Origin: JAPORK01 sp026710285 | GTDB taxonomy: Bacteria; Pseudomonadota; Gammaproteobacteria; Pseudomonadales; Endozoicomonadaceae | Assembly: GCA_965201045.1 (NCBI GenBank) | Contig: OZ241746.1 | Coordinates: 3,596,001-3,660,000 of the forward strand | DNA: 64,000 nucleotides | Direction of reading: 5' to 3' | Shown: piece by piece, positions 56,033 through 64,000 of the stretch | Position numbering within the stretch: the first letter of the stretch is position 1 | Layout of the letters: each line of letters begins with the position of its first letter | Position numbers and translations under genes: made by a program | Notes under the pieces: model-generated | Databases searched by the model: none | The model's input: the letters and a program-made list of their open reading frames with translations, nothing else | What the model was told of the DNA's origin: nothing

Positions 56033-56503
56033 AAACGCTACTTCAATATTACTATTAAATACTATAGATACTTTTTAAAACCTACCAAATTAACAAAATT
56101 ATTTGTTAACCTTAAACCTTTAATTTTTATAGATGATTTTTTTAAAATTAATATCTTAAACAGAACAGATAAACTGCTTTGTTACTAAATATAGTCGTAA
56201 CTATAAAAGATACAAGCGTGAGTAAAGTGATTAGTCTCAACATTTCACACATAATGTTCTGTAATAATAACTTCTCAAAGACAAAAATGTTAGCTTACAA
56301 CAGTATAAAACAGGGCTTTGGTGGTATTGTTACCATAAAATCACCAACAGGCAGGTTGGCAGTAATCAAAAGAAGCATTTTTTGTTATCAACAATGAACA
56401 CTGTTAGTTTGCTATTTTAAAAAAGCAATATCAAAAATTTGATATATACTCGCCTAACTATTATTAGACTTTGTATTACAACAATAAAGGTAAAGGTTCA
56501 GAA
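56033..56503. other. Divergent intergenic region between ankyrin gene and leader-family gene A1
   Basis: 471 bp, AT-rich, carrying the upstream regions of both genes. A 72-codon open stretch at 56,179-56,397 starts with TTG, lacks an RBS and has no recognisable motif, so I do not call it. The last ~80 bp are conserved before the other leader-family genes. Confidence 0.5.
56430..56491 (+). promoter_or_regulatory. Conserved promoter-like palindrome and RBS before gene A1
   Basis: ATCAAAAATTTGAT (56,430-56,443) is a short dyad followed at once by TATACT (56,445-56,450), a good -10, about 54 bp before the ATG. AAAGGTAAAGGT upstream of ATG 56,504 is the RBS. The arrangement recurs on the reverse strand at 59,820-59,840 (gene B1) and at 63,102-63,122 (gene A3), but not at the decayed A2. 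It could be an operator or promoter; no -35 hexamer is clear. Confidence 0.45.
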
Positions 56504-58042
56504 ATGAGAGTTATTGGCACATTTTTCATCGTTAAGCTGTTTGTATTGCTAATGGTATTGACAGGTTTTTCTGTTATATCTCAGGCAGGAAGCTTCACCT
56601 GTGCAATATGTAAAAATGAATTCGATGATGCGTATAAATATAAACAGGGTGCCAGTATCACAGAAGCAGAATCCATCTGTATGGAATGCTGCAACACAAA
56701 AAATGTTGTAACTGATGAAGCGTTGTCTTCCAGGTGTTCGGAGATGTCGCTTGATCAAAAAACCACAGACGATATGGCAAGTCCTGTGTGTTATTACCCA
56801 AAAACATCATCAGAAGCTGTTCCGATGCGACCAAAAAAGACAAATTCACTAAAAGCGAAGCGGTTGGTAATGTATGCAAAATCTGACAGTACTTATGAAG
56901 AGACTGACAGTGTAGCAGATTACATTTATCCTCTATTAATCCGAAATTTCCATAAATTTCTGACAACAATATTGCCACAACGCGGAGCAACAGCAAACTA
57001 TATTCCTCCTGCTGAAATAGATCAGAACAAAAGAGTAAAAATTATTCTGCACGCTGCTGAATGCAAAGACTTCCATCAGTTAAAAACACGGCTTAATGAG
57101 ATAAAAACGCCTGATGAAATAAAATCTGTACATTGTTTAAACGATAATTGTTTTCCTGATTTCTTCGTTATCGATAAAATCATACTGGATGTTTTTCAAC
57201 CTGAACAAAAAACTTATCTCTTAGAAAAGAAGACTGAAGCAACGATCAAAAGTACCATAATGAGAATAGAACAAGAGATTACTAGGCGTAAGCAGCGTCA
57301 ATCAAAAGGTGGAGGTAAAGCTGTTTATTTTGAACGGTTCTATCTTGCTGCCAGGAATCCACAAGATAATAATATCGTAGATTACCCGTTGATAATTGGT
57401 ACAGATTCTTCCGGGAAAGGTGCAGCTTTGTATTTATTTGATCAGTCTGATTCTGTTTTGTATGAACTACCCGGTGATGCCATGGTTAAGTTTATTGGTT
57501 TGTGTCAAGAATGGGCTGTAATACATAGTCAGCCTGTAGGTCTGTATAGCTTTATAATAAGTCAGGGGTTTATTCACCGACAAGACTGTGAAGGAAACCC
57601 GTTTACCTATCAAAACCTGAAAGCTATTGTTGATAACTTTAATAAAGTTTATAATATGTCAACAGTTTTGCAGAATCATCCAACTAAAAGGTGGGATACA
57701 CTCGTTTACCTTAATTCATTAATCGGTTTCAGAAAAACTGCTGAAGCAATTACTCATAATCAGAGACCAGTAACTACTCCGTTTGTATCATGGTATAAAC
57801 AAAGATGTCTTCGTAAGGTAGAAAATGATAAAACAATTATTTTGAAACTGTTGGGAATAAAAGCAGAAAATGATAAAGAGCCACTCATTATTATTACACC
57901 GATTGATATAAACACTTACGGTGTTCATCTGCTTCAGGGTAGTGATGAGTACTTTGAATTTCCCAAAGAATTTATGGTGATTTTGGCTAAACAATTGATG
58001 TTTATTTCTGATGGCATCATTGCTTATGAGACCCAAAAATAA
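56504..58042 (+). CDS. Exported Cys-motif protein A1, unknown family (512 aa)
   Basis: I do not recognise the family. ATG 56,504 is chosen over an upstream in-frame TTG (56,471) because it has an RBS, begins a clean signal peptide (residues 1-28, KLFVLLMVLTGFSVISQA) and matches B1 and A3. After cleavage comes a zinc-ribbon-like module: CxxC at 33/36 and CxxCC at 59/62/63. This leader ends at about residue 93 and a body of ~420 residues follows: a conserved block around DFHQLKTRLNEIK and CLNDNCFPDFF (about 185-220), a basic helical region (~255-280) and a long C-terminal domain (QEWAVIHSQPVGLYSFIISQ). Exported or periplasmic location is inferred. Convergent with B1, which shares the leader but not the body. 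Confidence 0.88.
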   Translation: MRVIGTFFIVKLFVLLMVLTGFSVISQAGSFTCAICKNEFDDAYKYKQGASITEAESICMECCNTKNVVTDEALSSRCSEMSLDQKTTDDMASPVCYYPKTSSEAVPMRPKKTNSLKAKRLVMYAKSDSTYEETDSVADYIYPLLIRNFHKFLTTILPQRGATANYIPPAEIDQNKRVKIILHAAECKDFHQLKTRLNEIKTPDEIKSVHCLNDNCFPDFFVIDKIILDVFQPEQKTYLLEKKTEATIKSTIMRIEQEITRRKQRQSKGGGKAVYFERFYLAARNPQDNNIVDYPLIIGTDSSGKGAALYLFDQSDSVLYELPGDAMVKFIGLCQEWAVIHSQPVGLYSFIISQGFIHRQDCEGNPFTYQNLKAIVDNFNKVYNMSTVLQNHPTKRWDTLVYLNSLIGFRKTAEAITHNQRPVTTPFVSWYKQRCLRKVENDKTIILKLLGIKAENDKEPLIIITPIDINTYGVHLLQGSDEYFEFPKEFMVILAKQLMFISDGIIAYETQK

Positions 58043-58345
58043 TTTATATACAAAAAAATACTATCTGATATTTTATTAAAGAGAGCAGGCAAATATTCAA
58101 TCTTTTTAAATGATGCACATAAGCAATATATCGTCTGCTTTTTTTGAAGGAAAAATGCTTTTGTTGATATTGAATTAAGACGAACAGATGAATATGTTAT
58201 ATCTGAGTTAGATAATACTAAGCAATTTTTTGCGTCCACTGACTTCAGTGTTGCAGGGTGCTTCCGGGTTATTCATCCACAAAGCACCCATTTCTTAAGA
58301 TTATTAATCAACAGATTAATTTTTACTATTGGTCAATTTTCACAA
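58043..58345. other. Spacer between convergent genes A1 and B1
   Basis: 303 bp with no gene. It is repeated almost exactly at 61,310-61,611 between A2 and B2, so it belongs to the duplicated ~3.2-kb unit. A patch on the + strand (about 58,175-58,410) stays open for ~75 codons overlapping the end of B1 but has no start signal or motif. Confidence 0.55.
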
Positions 58346-59761
58346 TTAAATCGGCGTATTCTTGTGATCATAGTTTTCAGTACGGAGTCTTTTTTTTCTG
58401 TCAAGTTTTAAAAAACTTTCAAGGTCATTGTTTGCCTTTATAGTAGTCAGCGCTTTTTTTACTGATAGAATACCTTGCTCCTGTTGTATTTGTTCATCTT
58501 CAGTGAACCCTTCTGCTGAGACAGTAACGTTTTCCAGTGCTTGATCTGTGGTGTTATGGCTGGTTTGCATTAATGCAAATTCCTCTAAAGATTTTACGTT
58601 TTTAAAAAGAATCTTAAACACAGGGGCATCACTATCGGCTGTCTTTTTTATCACCTTTATCCCTTCATAGACCTCTCCATCAAAATAATATTCCTCTTTT
58701 TTAACCACTAAAGTTCTTGAAGCTGGATAATCATCTTTAACCAAAATGTGGACACTGAAAGCGGTCAAATCCCGGTGAATTTGTGCAGTATTTTCTCGGA
58801 TGGTAGATAACAATGCCCTCGCTAAAGCTTCCATTTTATTGGCTATTGGGTCTGGTTCTTCATAAAATATCAAAGTACATATTTCTCCTGCAGATAAGCG
58901 TTGCTTAATTTTTTCCCTAACCTTACTGACTGTTATGAACATCGTACGTGAAGACATGGTGTATTCATGACCACTGTTACTTCCTATACCAGGTTCTGTG
59001 AAACCTGTAGAAACTGCTCCCGCATAATTGGCAGATACAGATCTGACCATCCCTCTTTCAAGATTGAAGCTTTTTTCATCTGTAAAATATGATTGATTAT
59101 AAATTGCCGGAACTGACTTAGAAAATCCGTCAGCATCGCAAGATGTTATATCTGCCTCAGCTCCTTTTGGTGTAATTTCTGCTGTTATGTTGACAACTTC
59201 TTCTGATGGTTTCTGATCCTTTTGAGCGGTATGCGCAGATGCGATTTTACGTATTTTATTCTGTGTGATCTCATCAGCATCGTTAGAGCGGCTTATAATC
59301 CAGTTGCATATTTTTTGGTTATCAATATCTTTGTTTCTGAGTATTTCTTTCTCTTCATCTTTACGTTTGCCTTTTGATCCAAATGCCAGAGCAACTCTTT
59401 GTATGGCGACATTACGTTTCTGACCACCCAGTGAGGCAATTATATCTGCACATTCTTCCATACTCAGATCTTTGTTGTCAGGATTTGCCGTATCGTCTGT
59501 GGTTTTTTGATCAAGCGACATCTCTGAACACCTGGAAGACAACACTTCATCAGTTACAACATTTTTTGTGTTGCAGCATTCCATACAGGTGGATTCTGCT
59601 TCTGTGATACTGGCACCCTGTTTATATTTATACGCATCATCGAATTCATTTTTACATATTGCACAGGTGAAGCTTCCTGCCTGAGATATAACAGAAAAAC
59701 CTGTCAATATCATTAGAAATACAAACAGCTTAACGATAAAAAATGTACCAATAACTCTCAT
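58346..59761 (-). CDS. Exported Cys-motif protein B1, unknown family (471 aa)
   Basis: Starts with nearly the same 93-residue leader as A1 (signal peptide to ISQA, CxxC at 33/36, CxxCC at 59/62/63), in inverted orientation. The body then switches, right after TTDDTAN, to an unrelated sequence: a helical ~90-residue block (MEECADIIASLGGQKRNVAI...), a Ser/Thr-rich middle, and a C-terminal domain with ICTLIFYEEPDPIANKMEAL and YYFDGEVYEGIKVIKK. The RBS (AAAGGTAAAGGT) and promoter-like dyad upstream match A1. Function unknown; the body was evidently joined to a shared export leader. The gene ends in Thr-Pro-Ile. Confidence 0.88.
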   Translation of the reverse strand: MRVIGTFFIVKLFVFLMILTGFSVISQAGSFTCAICKNEFDDAYKYKQGASITEAESTCMECCNTKNVVTDEVLSSRCSEMSLDQKTTDDTANPDNKDLSMEECADIIASLGGQKRNVAIQRVALAFGSKGKRKDEEKEILRNKDIDNQKICNWIISRSNDADEITQNKIRKIASAHTAQKDQKPSEEVVNITAEITPKGAEADITSCDADGFSKSVPAIYNQSYFTDEKSFNLERGMVRSVSANYAGAVSTGFTEPGIGSNSGHEYTMSSRTMFITVSKVREKIKQRLSAGEICTLIFYEEPDPIANKMEALARALLSTIRENTAQIHRDLTAFSVHILVKDDYPASRTLVVKKEEYYFDGEVYEGIKVIKKTADSDAPVFKILFKNVKSLEEFALMQTSHNTTDQALENVTVSAEGFTEDEQIQQEQGILSVKKALTTIKANNDLESFLKLDRKKRLRTENYDHKNTPI

Positions 59762-60032
59762 TTCTGAACCTTTACCTTTATTGTTGTTAATACAAAATCT
59801 AATAATAGTTAGAGCGAGTATATATTAAATCTTTGATATTGCTTTTTTAAAATAGCGATATAACAGAATACATTATGTTAATGAAAGGAGACATTGATGA
59901 TTTTATTGGCTTAGAGAAATTTTATATCCGTGGATTAGTAATGCTGTATTTAAAAATTGAATATTTGCAGATTTACCAAATGCTGGATATTCCCACACTC
60001 ATTCTGCAACTGAATAACAGAAACCAATAGCC
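59762..60032. other. Spacer upstream of B1 and of the A2 relic
   Basis: The left ~80 bp are the B1 promoter region. From about 59,870 the + strand reads a relic (MLMKGDIDDFIGLEKFYIRG...) whose inverted, similarly decayed partner lies at 62,930-63,085. This relic replaces the exported leader in front of A2. Confidence 0.55.
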
Positions 60033-61309
60033 TTGTCTGTAAATTTAGCTGAGTATTATCACCCAAAAACATCATCAGAAGTTGTTCCGATGCGACCAAA
60101 AAAGATAAATTTACAAAAAGTGAAGCGGTTGGTAATGTATGCAAAATCTGACAATACTCATGAAGAGTTTGACGGTGTAGTAGCAGATTCCACTTATCCT
60201 ACATTAATTCAAAATTCCCATGAATTTCTGACAACAATATTGCCATAATGCGGAGCAACAGCAAACTATATTCCTACTGCTGAAATAGATCAGAACCAAA
60301 GAGTGAAAGTTATTCTGCACGCTACTGCAAGCAAAGACTTCCATCAATTAAAAACCCGGCTTAATGAGATAAAAACGCCTGATGAAATAAAATCTGTACA
60401 TTGTTTAAACGATAATTGTTTTCCTGATTTCTTCGTCATCGATAAAATTATACTGGATATTCTGTAACCTGAAAAAAAACTTATCTCTTAGAAAAGAAGA
60501 CTGAAACAACGATTAAAAGTACCATAATGAGAATAGAAAAAGAGATTATTAAGCGTAAGCAGCGTCAATCAAAAGGTGCAAGTAAAGTTGTTTATTTTCA
60601 ACTGTTCTATTTTGCTGCCAGGAATGCACAAGATAATAATATCGTAGATTATCTGGTGATAATTGGTATAGATTCTTCCGGGGAAGGTGTAGCTTTGTAT
60701 TTATTTGATCAGTCTGATTCTGTTTTGTATGAACTACCCGATGACGCCATGGTTAAGTTTATTGGTTTGTGTCAAGAATGGGCTGTAATACATAGTCAGC
60801 CTGTAGGTCTGTATAGCTTTATAATAAGTCAGGGGTTTATTCACCGACAAGACTGTGAAAGAAACCCGTTTACCTATCAAAACCTGAAAGCTATTGTTGA
60901 TAACTTTAATAAAGTTTATAATATGTCAACAGTTTTGCAGAATCATCCAACTGAAATGTGGGATACACTCATTTACCTTAATTCATTAATCGATTTCAGA
61001 AAAACTGCTGAAGAAATTACTCATAATCAGAGACCAGTAACTACTCCGTTTGTATCATGGTATAAACAAATATGTCTTCGTAAGGTAGAAAAAGATAAAA
61101 CAATTATTTTGAAACTGTTGGGAATAAAAGCAGAAAATGATAAAGAGCCACTCATTATTATTACACCGATTGATATAAACACTTGTGGTGTTAATCTGCT
61201 TCAGGGTAGTAGTGATTACTTTGAATTTCCCAAAGAATTTATGGTGATTTTGGCTAAACAATTGATGTTTATTTCTGATGGCATCATTGCTTATGAGCCC
61301 CAAAAATAA
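60033..61309 (+). pseudogene. A-type body, copy A2, decayed
   Basis: Homologous to the A1 body from YYPKTSSEA onward, but without signal peptide or Cys module. In front of the body is (P)CLSVNLAEYYHPKTSS, interrupted by a TAG. Within the body, TAA at 60,246-60,248 replaces a Gln codon (CATAATG against CACAACG in A1), another TAA occurs near 60,463 (CTGTAACCT against TTTCAACCT), and an indel follows in the next few bases. The last 260 residues (ATG 60,527 to 61,309) remain open and ~90% like A1, so a truncated C-terminal protein might be made, but no RBS is evident. Confidence 0.85.
60527..61309 (+). pseudogene. Residual open frame of A2 (C-terminal 260 residues)
   Basis: This is the intact remainder of the A2 pseudogene. 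It begins at an ATG equivalent to an internal Met of A1 (MRIEQEI...) and keeps the QEWAVIHSQPVGLYSFIISQ domain. The preserved length suggests recent decay rather than selection; an independent start is unsupported. Confidence 0.6.
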
Positions 61310-61611
61310 TTTATATACAAAAAAATACTATCTGATATTTTATTAAAGAGAGCAGGCAAATATTCAATCTTTTTAAATGGTGCACATAAGCAATATATCG
61401 TCTGCTTTTTTGAAGGAAAAATGCTTTTGTTGATATTGAATTAAGACGAACAGATGAGTATGTTATATCTGAGTTCGATAATACTAAGCAATTTTTTACG
61501 TCCACTGACTTCAGTGTTGCAGGGTGCTTCCGGGTTATTCATCCACAAAGCAACCATTTTTTAAGATTATTAATCAACAGATTAATTTTTACTATTGGTC
61601 AATTTTCACAA
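61310..61611. other. Spacer between A2 and B2
   Basis: 302 bp, near-identical to 58,043-58,345, with no gene. Confidence 0.55.
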
Positions 61612-62793
61612 TTAAACCGGCGTATTCTTGTGATCATAGTTTTCAGTACGGAGTCTTTTTTTTCTGTCAAGTTTTAAAAAACTTTCAAGATCATTGTTTG
61701 CTTTTATAGTAGTCAGCGCTTTTTTTACTGATAGGATACCCTGCTCCTGTTGTATTTGTTCATCTTCAGTGAACCCTTCTGCTGAGATAGTAACGTTTTC
61801 CAGTGCTTGATCTGTGGTGTTATTGCTGGTTTGCATTGATGCAAATTCCTCTAAAGATTTTACGTTTTTAAAAAGAATCTTAAACACAGGGGCATCACTA
61901 TCGGCTGTCTTTTTTATCACCTTTATCCCTTCATAGACCTCTCCATCAAAATAATATCCCTCTTTTTTAACCACTAAAGTTCTTGAAGCTGGATAATCAT
62001 CTTTAACCAGAATGTGGACACTGAAAGCGGTCAAATCCCGGTGAATTTGTGCAGTATTTTCTCGGATGGTAGATAACAATGCCCTCGCTAAAGCTTCCAT
62101 TTTATTGGCTATTGGGTCTGGTTCTTCATAAAATATCAAAGTACATATTTCTCCTGCAGATAAGCGTTGCTTAATTTTTTTCCTAACCTCACTGACTGCT
62201 ATGAACACCGTACGTGAAGACATGGTGTATTCATGACCACTGTTACTTCCTATACCAGGTTCTGTGAAACCTGTAGAAACTGCTCCCGCATAATTGGCAG
62301 ATACAGATCTGACCATCCCTCTTTCAAGATTGAAGCTTTTTTCATCTGTAAAATATGATTGATTATAAATTGCCGGAACTGACTTAGAAAATCCGTCAGC
62401 ATCGCAAGATGTTATATCTGCCTCAGCTCCTTTTGGTGTACTTTCTGCTGTTACGTTGACAACTTCTTCTGATAGCTTTTGAGCAGTATGCGCAGATGCG
62501 ATTTTACGTACTTTATTCTGTGTGATCTCATTAGCATCGTTAGAGCGGCTTATAATCCAGTTGCGTATTTTTCGGTTATCAATATCTTTGTTTCTGAGTA
62601 TTTCTTTCTCTTCATCTTTACGTTTGCCTTTTGATCCAAATGCCAGAGCAACTCTTTGTATGGCGACATTACGTTTCTGACCACCCAGTGAGGCAATTAT
62701 ATCTGCACATTCTTCCATACTCAGATCTTTGTTGTCAGCTAAATTTGCAGACAAGACTGTTGGTTTCTGTTTAACTTCGATCATTCCATCCAT
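61612..62793 (-). CDS. B-type protein B2 with substituted, non-secretory leader (393 aa)
   Basis: The body is ~95% identical to B1 from DNKDLSMEECADII to the end (final residue Val instead of Ile), except for a small deletion near TAQKLSEEVVN. The leader is different: MDGMIEVKQKPTVLSANLA in place of the signal peptide and Cys module. I choose ATG 62,793 (GGAG 11 nt upstream) over a TTG 11 codons earlier. Without a signal peptide the product would be cytoplasmic, or exported by another route. The frame is intact, so the gene may function or be an early-stage relic. Confidence 0.75.
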   Translation of the reverse strand: MDGMIEVKQKPTVLSANLADNKDLSMEECADIIASLGGQKRNVAIQRVALAFGSKGKRKDEEKEILRNKDIDNRKIRNWIISRSNDANEITQNKVRKIASAHTAQKLSEEVVNVTAESTPKGAEADITSCDADGFSKSVPAIYNQSYFTDEKSFNLERGMVRSVSANYAGAVSTGFTEPGIGSNSGHEYTMSSRTVFIAVSEVRKKIKQRLSAGEICTLIFYEEPDPIANKMEALARALLSTIRENTAQIHRDLTAFSVHILVKDDYPASRTLVVKKEGYYFDGEVYEGIKVIKKTADSDAPVFKILFKNVKSLEEFASMQTSNNTTDQALENVTISAEGFTEDEQIQQEQGILSVKKALTTIKANNDLESFLKLDRKKRLRTENYDHKNTPV

Positions 62794-63183
62794 AACTAAA
62801 TCTACTCCAATTGTGTTAATAGTCAATGTTTATTGTTTGGATAATTAAAATATAAAAAAGATTCAATTCCTTTTTTTAAAGTTAACTGTACTTTATAATG
62901 CGTTAGCAATACTAACGATCAGATGTTTATTATTCACTTGTAGAGTGAGTACAGGAATATCCAGCATTTGGTAAATCTTCAATTTTTAAATCCAGTATTA
63001 TTAATCCACGGGTATAAAATTTCTCTAAGCCAATAAAATAGCTAATGTTTCCTTTTATTAATATAATGTATCTTGTTTTATTATTACTTTAAAAGAACAG
63101 GGTCAAAAATTTGCTATATACTCACCTGTACGATAATTGTTACCAGATTTTATATGACAAGAATAAAAAGTGAGGGTTGAAAA
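62794..63183. other. Divergent spacer between B2 and A3
   Basis: No intact gene. On the reverse strand a ~50-codon relic ending at TAA 62,930-62,932 reads GLEKFYTRGLIILDLKIEDL and PNAGYSCTHSTSE; it is the inverted partner of the relic at 59,870-60,010. The right end carries the A3 promoter-like sequence (TCAAAAATTTGCTATATACT, 63,102-63,121). Confidence 0.55.
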
Positions 63184-64000
63184 ATGAGAGTCATTGATAC
63201 ATTTTTTATAGTTAAGCTGGTTGTATTGCTCGTGATTATGGCAGGTTTTTCTGTTACATCTCAGGCAGGGTCTTTTAAATGTAAAACATGTGGTCAGGTT
63301 TTTGATGATGTGATTAAATATAAAAGTAATGACAATCTTGCAGGAACACAACCTATATGCATGAAATGCTTGTGTAAACAAAGTTTTACAATGAATGAAA
63401 GTTTGTGTGCTTCACCTTCAGGCATACAACTTTGTCAAAGAACTTCAGATGATACAACCTGTCATGTGTCTGATAACAAAGCAGAATTATTTGAAGAGAC
63501 TACTTTTACACAAGGAGTAATGGAAAACTCAAAACTAAAAAATGCTTCAGCAAATTATACAGAACCTGACGGTACAGAAGAATGCGGTGCTCCTGTATCG
63601 ATCCAGGACCCTCATGAATTTCTGCTACAGATATTAATAAAACTCAAAGCAAAAGAAATCCATATCACCCCTCATGAAAAAGATCAAAATAATATAGTGA
63701 AAGCTATTTTGTTTGCTTCTCAGAGTGATGATTTTCATCAGTTAAGAGCCCGGATCAATGAGATAAAAGTTCATGAAAAAATAAAGTCTTTGTATCATCT
63801 GAACGATATTTGTCTTCCTGATTTTTTTGTCAGTAATCCGCTTAAAATTGATAAATATAAAGAAGTAAACAAAATTTATCTGCTTGAAAGAAAGACTGAA
63901 GAAACTATCAGAAATACCATACAAAGAATAGAAGAAGAGGTTAATCAATATAAGCAGAATCAATCAGAAGATGAAGAGGACAGAATGTATTTTGAATTGT
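63184..64000 (+). CDS. Exported Cys-motif protein A3 (3'-truncated by window edge)
   Basis: ATG 63,184 opens a frame with no stop to the end of the window (272 codons). The signal peptide (KLVVLLVIMAGFSVTSQA) and module CKTC...CMKC are a diverged version of the A1 leader, without the third Cys of CxxCC. The body matches A1 at lower identity (DDFHQLRARINEIK, LNDICLPDFF, a Lys/Glu-rich helical stretch) after an extra ~40-residue acidic insert (DNKAELFEE...). It is the oldest-looking member of the cluster in this window. The promoter-like dyad is conserved. Confidence 0.85.
   Translation, partial: MRVIDTFFIVKLVVLLVIMAGFSVTSQAGSFKCKTCGQVFDDVIKYKSNDNLAGTQPICMKCLCKQSFTMNESLCASPSGIQLCQRTSDDTTCHVSDNKAELFEETTFTQGVMENSKLKNASANYTEPDGTEECGAPVSIQDPHEFLLQILIKLKAKEIHITPHEKDQNNIVKAILFASQSDDFHQLRARINEIKVHEKIKSLYHLNDICLPDFFVSNPLKIDKYKEVNKIYLLERKTEETIRNTIQRIEEEVNQYKQNQSEDEEDRMYFEL

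Noticed and set aside
56179..56397. 72-codon ORF upstream of A1
   Set aside because: TTG start, no RBS, no motif and atypical composition in AT-rich spacer.
58346..62793. Similarity between B-body segment FKNVKSLEEFALMQ and RHS tip FKIRSLxxIAxVMxxMQ
   Set aside because: Only a few matching residues in a helix-type pattern; not enough to claim homology between the two families.
1..64000. tRNA, rRNA, riboswitch or origin
   Set aside because: I saw no cloverleaf, rRNA core sequence, riboswitch-like block or iteron cluster in the non-coding stretches.

Overview
The window is AT-rich (roughly 37-38% G+C by eye) bacterial DNA, dominated by three families of repeated, Sec-exported, probably host- or surface-directed proteins. 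The content is RHS/YD-repeat proteins, a secreted ankyrin-repeat protein, exported Cys-motif proteins, decayed IS elements and many palindromic intergenic repeats. This fits the accessory genome of a host-associated Gram-negative bacterium, most likely a gammaproteobacterium, but no housekeeping gene or rRNA is present to fix the taxonomy.

Region 1 (1-52,899) is a head-to-tail array of nine RHS genes on the + strand, about 1,850-1,885 codons each, repeating every 5.9-6.5 kb. Copy 1 is cut by the window edge. Copy 2 is split by a precise IS630-family insertion (6,844-8,155, TA target duplication); removing the insertion restores an open frame of 1,882 codons. Copies 3-7 are close relatives with mosaic identity and copies 8-9 are clearly diverged. 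Each complete copy has an N-terminal signal peptide, a long YD-repeat shell, an RHS core ending at DP(S/G/D)G, a Gly/Ala-rich hydrophobic stretch, and a C-terminal domain whose last 70-180 residues differ most between copies. No immunity-type gene follows any copy. Intergenic spacers carry palindromic elements, IS3-type OrfA relics, IS4/Tn5-like ends and a 118-bp inverted-repeat element.

Region 2 (52,900-53,767) has no intact gene. It holds two degenerate type I-E-like CRISPR repeat relics, a palindromic element and a relic of a small ribbon-helix-helix-like protein.

Region 3 (53,768-56,032, - strand) is a 754-residue ankyrin-repeat protein with an N-terminal hydrophobic export or anchor segment.

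Region 4 (56,400-64,000) is a second repeat cluster of an unrecognised exported family. Two body types (A and B) sit in convergent pairs. In the first pair both genes begin with the same leader (signal peptide plus CxxC...CxxCC). In the second pair both ends carry a different, non-secretory leader and the A copy is broken. A third, diverged A gene with the exported leader runs off the right edge. The region looks like a nursery in which exported proteins are duplicated, recombined and diversified next to mobile-element debris; host interaction or antigenic variation is inferred, not shown.
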